Shown here: piece after piece, positions 59,010 through 64,000 of the stretch
Layout: each line of letters opens with the position of its first letter
Numbering within the stretch: the first letter of the stretch is position 1
Assembly (NCBI GenBank): GCA_020048645.1
Contig: JAIFMG010000146.1
Location: forward strand, 16,287-80,286
DNA from: Bacteroidota bacterium
Lineage (GTDB): Bacteria; Bacteroidota; Bacteroidia; Bacteroidales; UBA6013
Reading direction: 5' to 3'
DNA: 64,000 nt
Notes under the pieces: generated by a model
What the model was told of the DNA's origin: nothing
The model's input: only the letters and a program-made list of their open reading frames with translations
Databases searched by the model: none
Program-made: the position numbers and the translations under genes

Positions 59010-62000
59010 TCAGTCCTCGGCAGGCGGGTTTTCGAGCTTTAGCCTTTCGACCATCAGGGCGAAAGCTTCCATGCGGGCCTCGAGCTTGTCCACCTCGAAG
59101 CGGCCGGCCTCGGCGCGAAGCTGTCGGCCGTAGTCCTCGAACTCGGCCATTCCGGCCTCTCGCCCGAGCTCTTCGAGGCGCTCGCCGGCGCGGATGATGC
59201 TCTTGATGCGGCGGCTCTTGGCCAGTTCCTGGAAGAGCTTGGCGAAGTGGTCGAGGATCTCGAGCAGCTCGTGGTCGAGCTTCTGGATGCCCAGCACGGC
59301 AGGCAGTGGAACCCGCTCGATGGATACGCGGCCAGGGCTGGGGCTGGGCTCGGCCTGGGGGGGTGCCTGGGCGCGGGGCAGCGAGAAGGTGAAGACCGTC
59401 CCCTTGCCCTGGGGGTTGTCCTCGACCCAGATTTCGCCCTGGCATTGCCGGACGAACTCGTGGCAGAGGATCAGCCCGAGGCCGGAGCCTTTCTCGCGGC
59501 CGGTGCCCTGGGTCGAGGTGCTGACATCGACGCGGAAAAGGTCGGCCTTGGTCTTTTCGGGGATGCCCACGCCGTCGTCGGCGACGCTGACATAGACGGA
59601 TTTGGCGTCGGCGCGGGCGCGGAGCAGCACCTGGCCTCCTTCGGGGGTGAACTTCAGGGCGTTGGAGAGCAGGTTGCGCAGGACGGTGTTGACCAGGTTG
59701 AGGTCGGCCACGGCCCAGAGCTCGTCGGGGACGTCGGCCTCCAGGCGGATGTGCTTGCCGCGGGCCATCTGCTCGAGCAGGGGCACGGTCATGAGGGCGG
59801 CCTCGCGCAGGCGCATGGGCTTGAGCTTGATTTCCAGGCCTCCGGTCTGCGAGCGCGCCCACTCGAGGAGGTTCTCGAGCAGGTTGAAGGTCTGCCTGGA
59901 GGTCTCGTTCAGGGCTTCGAGGTGGCTTTCCAGCTCCTGCCTGGCCAGCTTCGCGTGGTTCTCGAAGAGATACTCCGAGAGGTTGATGAAGAGGTTGAAG
60001 GGGTTGCGCAGGTCGTGGGCCAGGATGGAGAAGAAGCGGTCTTTGGTGGCGTTGAGCAACTGGTAGTCGTCGCGCTGGCGGCGGAGGGCCTCCGACTGCT
60101 GGCTGATCATGATGTTCTGCTGGCGGACCTCGGAGATTCGCTCCTCGACGATGCCCTCCAGGCGGGTCTTTTCCAGGCGCAGGCGCAGCTCCCGGTATTT
60201 GACGTAGGCCACGGCCAGGGCCAGGGACATGGCCAGGAGGGTGGCGATGAACCAGGGCTTGCGCCACAGGGGCGGGACGATGACCAGCTCGAGGGTGGCC
60301 GGGCGCTCGTTCCAGAGGCCGTCGCTGTTGGCGGCCTTGACCTTGAAGACGTAGCGGCCGGGGTCGAGGTTGGTGTAGGTGGCCAGGCGGCGCTCGGGGT
60401 TGGCCATGATCCAGTCGGTGTCGAAGCCTTCGAGCATGTAGGCCAGGCGGTTGCCCCGGGGCGCGGCGTAGTGCAGGGCCGCGAACTCGATGGAGAAGTA
60501 GTTCTGCTTGGCCTCGAGCTCGATGTGCCCGCTTTCGAGCAGGGCCCCGAAGTCGCCCGAGCCCAGGCCGTGGTAGAGGTAGAAGTCGGTGATGGCCACC
60601 TGCGGCGCGATGGCGTTCTGGCCGACGCGGTCGGGGTGGAAGATGTTGAAGCCGTTGATCCCGCCGAAGTAGAGGAATCCGTTCTCGTCCTGGAAGAAGC
60701 TCGTGGCGTTGAACTCGTCGGCCTGCAGCCCGTCGAGCTGCCGGAAGGTTCGGAAGCGGCCTTCGCGGGGGTCGAAGCGGCTGATGCCCTTGGTGGTGCT
60801 GAGCCAGAGGTGGCCGCGGCCGTCCTCGAGGATGCCATAGACCACGTTGGAGGGCAGTCCGTCCTGGATGGCCCACTGGCGGAACTCGCCCGTCTCGGGC
60901 CAGAGCTGGCAGAGGCCGCCGCCGTTGGTGCCGACCCACAGCGAGCCTTCGGGGCCGGGATGGAAGAGCCAGACCTCGTCGTAGGAGAGCCTGCCGTTGG
61001 AGAGGCTGAACTGCTCGAAGCGCTGCTCGCGCCAGTGGTAGCGGAGCAGGCCGTGGCCGTTGGTGCAGAGCCACATCTGGCCCCGCGTGTCGAACTGGAC
61101 GCGCCAGAGCATGAGCTTGCCGAGCGACTCGAGGCCCGGTGCGGGCTCAAAGCGCTGCCGGCGCTTGTCGAAGCGGGCCAGGCCCTCGTAGGTGGCCACC
61201 CAGAGCCAGTCGGGGTTCTGGGGGTCCTGCGCGACGTGCCAGACCTCGTCGTTGGGCAGGGCGCCGGGGTCGCCGGGGCGGTGGCGGTAGCGGGTGGCGC
61301 GCCCGGTGGCCGTGTCGAGCAGGCAGAGGCCGCCGCCGTTGGTGCCGAGCCAGAGCTTGCCTCCGGGCTCGGGCACCACGCAGAGGACGAAGTCGCTGGA
61401 GATGCTGGCGGGGTCCTGCTCGTCGTGGCGGAATTGCGAGAACCGCCCCTGGCGCAGGTCCAGGCGGTTCAGGCCTCCGCCCCAGGTGCCGACCCAGAGG
61501 GTGCTGCCCTGCTTGAGGAAGGACAGGATGACGTTGGAGTTCAGGCTGTTGTCCTTGAAAGGCTCCTGCTGGAAATGGTAGAACGGGCTGGCCACCTTGC
61601 CCAGCAGGTTGGCGCCTCCGGTGTAGGTCCCCACGAAAAGGCCGCCCGAGCGGGTGCTGAGCAGGCTGCGCACCTCGTCGTTCGAGAGGCTCCTGGGGTC
61701 GGGGGTGTTGCGGAAGTGGACCCACTGGCGCTCCTGCCGGGTCAGGCACGACAGGCCGCTGCTGAAATAGCCGACCCAGAGGTTGCCTTCGGCGTCGCGC
61801 TCGATGGCCCAGATGTCGGGGGCGGCCAGCCCGGGCTTGCCAGGCTCGGCCCCATGGGCCTCGAGGATTCTGCCCGTCTCTCGGTCGATCAGCAGCAGGC
61901 CTTGGTTCATCAGGGCCAGCCAGGCGGTGCCATCCTCGTTCTGCACCATGTCGTGCGCTCCCTTGAGGAAACTGCCCTCGACCTGCATCCCGAAGGCGAA

Positions 62001-62675
62001 GCTCGACTCGAAGCGCCCGGCCTCCCTGTCGTAGAGGTTCAAGGCCCTTTCGGTGCCGACCCAGAGCCAGTTGGGGCGCTCGAGGTCCTGCTCGATGAAG
62101 TTGACGATGCTGCCGACCAGCCCCTTGCCCGGCTCGTGCCCGAAGGGCAGGCGCCGGACGCGCCCGGTGGCGACGTCGAGCCGGCAGAGGCCCTTGCCGT
62201 GGGTGCCGACCCAGACCGCGCCGGGGTCGTCGGGCAGGCAGGCCAGCTTGCTGATCATGTCGGTGGGCAGGCTGAGCGAGTCGTCGGGGGCGTGGCGGTG
62301 GTGGCTGAAGCGCTGGCTGGCCCGGTCCCAGCGGTCCACGCCCCCGCCGGCGGTGGCCACCCAGACCGAGCCGTCGGGGCCTTCGCACAGGCCATACACG
62401 GTGTTCTCGGCCAGGCTGCCGCTGTCCTCGGGCAGGTTCTGGAACACCTTCATGCCCAGGCCGTCGTAGCGGTTCAGGCCATCCTCGGTGCCCATCCAGA
62501 CGAACCCGCGGCTGTCTTCGAGCATCACATAGACCGAGACCTGCGAAAGCCCCTGCTCGGGGCCGACGCGCTCGAACTTGAGCCTGTCGGACACCGAAAG
62601 GAACTGCGCCCGAAGGCCCTGGGGGAAGGCTCCCAACAGCAAGATTCCCAGCAGCCAAGGCATCGTTCTTCTCAT
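59010..62675 (-). CDS. Two-component regulator propeller sensor histidine kinase
   Basis: A 1221-aa membrane kinase. Signal peptide MRRTMPWLLGILLLGAFPQ. A large periplasmic sensor (about 25-720) made of reg_prop beta-propeller repeats (SRGFVWMGTEDGLNRYDG, GSLWVGTNGGGLCQL), then a Y_Y_Y domain (about 725-800, LDPGRYVFKVKAANSDGLW), one transmembrane helix (about 805-825), coiled coil, HisKA with H in ILAHDLRNPFNLF (about 885), HATPase (LLSNALKFTPEGG, DDGVGIPEK, GSGLGLILCHEF). The tail of about 120 residues resembles an Hpt domain without histidine. No AraC-type output, unlike classical hybrid systems. Such kinases usually sense glycans; the ligand is unknown. Confidence 0.92.
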   Translation of the reverse strand: MRRTMPWLLGILLLGAFPQGLRAQFLSVSDRLKFERVGPEQGLSQVSVYVMLEDSRGFVWMGTEDGLNRYDGLGMKVFQNLPEDSGSLAENTVYGLCEGPDGSVWVATAGGGVDRWDRASQRFSHHRHAPDDSLSLPTDMISKLACLPDDPGAVWVGTHGKGLCRLDVATGRVRRLPFGHEPGKGLVGSIVNFIEQDLERPNWLWVGTERALNLYDREAGRFESSFAFGMQVEGSFLKGAHDMVQNEDGTAWLALMNQGLLLIDRETGRILEAHGAEPGKPGLAAPDIWAIERDAEGNLWVGYFSSGLSCLTRQERQWVHFRNTPDPRSLSNDEVRSLLSTRSGGLFVGTYTGGANLLGKVASPFYHFQQEPFKDNSLNSNVILSFLKQGSTLWVGTWGGGLNRLDLRQGRFSQFRHDEQDPASISSDFVLCVVPEPGGKLWLGTNGGGLCLLDTATGRATRYRHRPGDPGALPNDEVWHVAQDPQNPDWLWVATYEGLARFDKRRQRFEPAPGLESLGKLMLWRVQFDTRGQMWLCTNGHGLLRYHWREQRFEQFSLSNGRLSYDEVWLFHPGPEGSLWVGTNGGGLCQLWPETGEFRQWAIQDGLPSNVVYGILEDGRGHLWLSTTKGISRFDPREGRFRTFRQLDGLQADEFNATSFFQDENGFLYFGGINGFNIFHPDRVGQNAIAPQVAITDFYLYHGLGSGDFGALLESGHIELEAKQNYFSIEFAALHYAAPRGNRLAYMLEGFDTDWIMANPERRLATYTNLDPGRYVFKVKAANSDGLWNERPATLELVIVPPLWRKPWFIATLLAMSLALAVAYVKYRELRLRLEKTRLEGIVEERISEVRQQNIMISQQSEALRRQRDDYQLLNATKDRFFSILAHDLRNPFNLFINLSEYLFENHAKLARQELESHLEALNETSRQTFNLLENLLEWARSQTGGLEIKLKPMRLREAALMTVPLLEQMARGKHIRLEADVPDELWAVADLNLVNTVLRNLLSNALKFTPEGGQVLLRARADAKSVYVSVADDGVGIPEKTKADLFRVDVSTSTQGTGREKGSGLGLILCHEFVRQCQGEIWVEDNPQGKGTVFTFSLPRAQAPPQAEPSPSPGRVSIERVPLPAVLGIQKLDHELLEILDHFAKLFQELAKSRRIKSIIRAGERLEELGREAGMAEFEDYGRQLRAEAGRFEVDKLEARMEAFALMVERLKLENPPAED

Positions 62676-62901
62676 CGCGCGCAGTTCGACCCTTGTGTTG
62701 TTGGGCCATTGTAAAGATAGCCCAAGATGGCCAAATGGCCAACGCCCGCGGCGCGAGGTCGCCTTTCTCGCCCCGCGCCAGCCTGGCAGAATCCCCTTCC
62801 CATCCGTTGGCAATACGCCTTTTCTTGGGGAGTCTTTTGGGGCCGCCCTCATTCGGTGGCCAGGCCCTCCAGATGCCGATGGGCCGGCAATCCTGGTTTT
62901 T
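62676..62901. other. Promoter region of the propeller kinase and spacer
   Basis: No gene. On the minus strand TATCTTTA (62712-62719) is a -7-like element 37 bp before the kinase start. Confidence 0.45.
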
Positions 62902-63445
62902 AAACCAAGTTGCTTTCGATGGTGATACATGCAAATCATCATCCTGAGCAATTTGGAAGCTGCATTCACCTACGAACGCGGCTTGGGAACGCCTTATTTG
63001 CGAGCGGCGCAGGAGATTCCGGGCAAATCCCGAAGGGATGGAATGTTCGTGGCCTGCCTTGTCCCTGGCTCGGCATCGCTTTCTACAATCATTCCACCCC
63101 TTCGGGCTTGGGCGAGTCTTCGAGGCAATCCCTTACGTTTGAACGCGAATTGGTTTAAGACCTTATTTTTGGGTAAAACCTTAGTAGAAAATCAATTGGC
63201 AGAGCCAAAATAACCTTATTCCCTTATTTTGACCCATGAATGTTCGTGGCCTGCTTTATCCCTGGCTTGGCATCGCTTTCCACAATCATTGCCCCCCTTC
63301 GGGCTTGGGCAAATCTTCGAGGCAATCCATTACGTTTGAACGCGCCTTGGCTTTAAGACCTTATTTTTGGGTAAAACCTTAGTAGAAAATCAATTGGCAG
63401 AGCCAAAATAACCCTATTACCTTATTTTGACCCATGAATTTGTAA
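62902..63445 (+). repeat. Foldback repeat cluster with outer right arms
   Basis: Inner left arm at 62902-62950, a CCCGAAGGGATGGAATG core near 63030, right inner arm at 63083-63152, outer right arm at 63153-63241, then a second right inner arm (63280-63350) and a second outer right arm (63351-63445). The outer right arm is the reverse complement of the outer left arms at 45810, 46964 and 58507 (CAATTGATTTTCTACTAAGG). Confidence 0.85.
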
Positions 63446-63752
63446 AACAAAATGGATGGAAAAGTAAGCTTTGACGAAGATTCGCTGCTGGATTCGAGCC
63501 CGAACGCGGCTGGCTATCCACCGGACAAGCCTCGCCCCAGGCGCGAACGCGCTGGCCCAAGCGGGACAAGCCCGGCGCGCCGTCCTTCCATGGGCCTCCG
63601 AACTTTGGCCCAGCTTTCTGAAAATGCAGACTTAACGCTTGAAAACCAATGTCTTGCCATGCAACAGGTCGGCAACGATGCACAGTTCCGCTAGGGGCCG
63701 GAACAAAAGCGCCCTGCCATTTGCAATTACAAATGTTCGTTATTTACAGCAA
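63446..63752. other. Gene-poor spacer
   Basis: Mixed-composition sequence without a credible gene. The plus frame 63452-63694 encodes a low-complexity Pro/Arg-rich peptide with no family resemblance. GC content drops near 63715, where the next gene begins. Confidence 0.5.
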
Positions 63753-64000
63753 ATGAATCAACAATCAGGTTTTGTATCATTTTCTAATCTGCGTCATTGC
63801 AGCTTATGTTTTGATTTTCAGATTGTTCATTTGTTGCGAAATGCAATATACTATTCTTTGCCAAAATTTCAATTTGTTGTCCTTCAAAAAAATCCAAATA
63901 GAAATTTTTTTGGTAACTATTTAGGTCATCTCGCATTTGACGGAAAGGAAGTTGTGGCCGTCAAAAGTGTTTTTGAGCTCCCTGAAAATGTTTCTTCCCT
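63753..64000 (+). CDS. Partial AT-rich hypothetical gene cut by the window edge
   Basis: An open frame from ATG 63753 to the end of the window (82 codons, no stop), starting MNQQSGFVSFSNLRHCSLCF and continuing with NFFGNYLGHLAFDGKEVVAV. It has a plausible coding composition for an AT-rich acquired gene. I do not recognise it. The N-terminal Cys pair HCSLC may be incidental. The frame is also open some codons upstream, so the start is not certain. Confidence 0.5.
   Translation, partial: MNQQSGFVSFSNLRHCSLCFDFQIVHLLRNAIYYSLPKFQFVVLQKNPNRNFFGNYLGHLAFDGKEVVAVKSVFELPENVSS

Noticed and set aside
59247..62714. Long plus-strand open frame of over 1100 codons opposite the propeller kinase
   Set aside because: It has a composition typical of GC-rich antisense shadows and no domain; the minus strand encodes a clear sensor kinase.
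63452..63694. 80-codon plus-strand frame as a gene
   Set aside because: Low-complexity Pro/Arg-rich translation, no promoter element and no family resemblance.

Overview
The window looks like a high-GC member of the Bacteroidota, probably of the Saprospiria/Chitinophagia type (inference). Seen directly: Bacteroidota-type promoters (-7 element TAnnTTTG, with an exact TTG-N19 -33 partner at both tRNA-Asp genes), no Shine-Dalgarno dependence, three secreted proteins ending in type IX secretion (T9SS) C-terminal domains, a CarboxypepD_reg/plug TonB-dependent receptor, a Bacteroidota-style beta-propeller sensor kinase and thioredoxin/DUF4369-like lipoprotein-style proteins. Most of the window is GC-rich housekeeping and envelope sequence, cut by several AT-rich or intermediate-GC islands that carry defence-like or mobile genes.

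Layout. 1-4.2 kb: response regulator, GT2 glycosyltransferase translationally coupled to an inositol monophosphatase-family enzyme, FkbM-type methyltransferase, small acidic protein. 4.3-11.05 kb: acquired island with a methyltransferase inside an attC-like cassette, an AAA-ATPase/PD-(D/E)XK protein, a decayed ISL3 transposase and a single-chain type IIG-like restriction-modification enzyme. 11.3-19 kb: thioredoxin-like protein, HAMP sensor kinase, T9SS serine protease, a heptanucleotide microsatellite, an AAA_14/DUF4143 ATPase, a STAS-like protein and a SiaC-like phosphoprotein. 19.1-23.5 kb: two tRNA-Asp genes and a two-kinase phosphorelay operon. 23.6-30.3 kb: fur, purA, then a VWA-like lipoprotein, a small membrane protein, a NYN-cold-shock fusion RNase and a tubulin/FtsZ-like GTPase. 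30.4-39.6 kb: a giant beta-helix/cadherin T9SS surface protein, a divergent beta-helix lipoprotein and a secreted nuclease/phosphatase. 39.7-41.5 kb: two glycan enzymes. 41.6-47.4 kb: a defence-like locus (TPR-fused AAA ATPase plus HNH nuclease, Septu-like), bracketed by a direct duplication and foldback repeats. 47.4-56.5 kb: MORN protein, thiamine-binding protein, DUF3108 protein, T9SS lamin-tail protein, TonB receptor, and the kynA-hisA-cdaA operon. 56.6-64 kb: a second AAA/PD-(D/E)XK paralogue, foldback repeats, a propeller sensor kinase, and the start of an AT-rich gene cut by the window edge.

The best candidates for an undescribed system are (i) the TPR-ATPase + HNH pair at 41598-45022, a Septu-like architecture with eleven 35-residue TPR units fused in front of the ATPase, whose 5' module is duplicated downstream; and (ii) the neighbourhood of VWA lipoprotein, 3-TM protein, NYN-CSD RNase and tubulin-like GTPase at 25440-30326. 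A third structural signal is a family of long foldback repeats (at least five loci here) that repeatedly abut stop codons. All functional assignments come from motif reading only; no database search was run.
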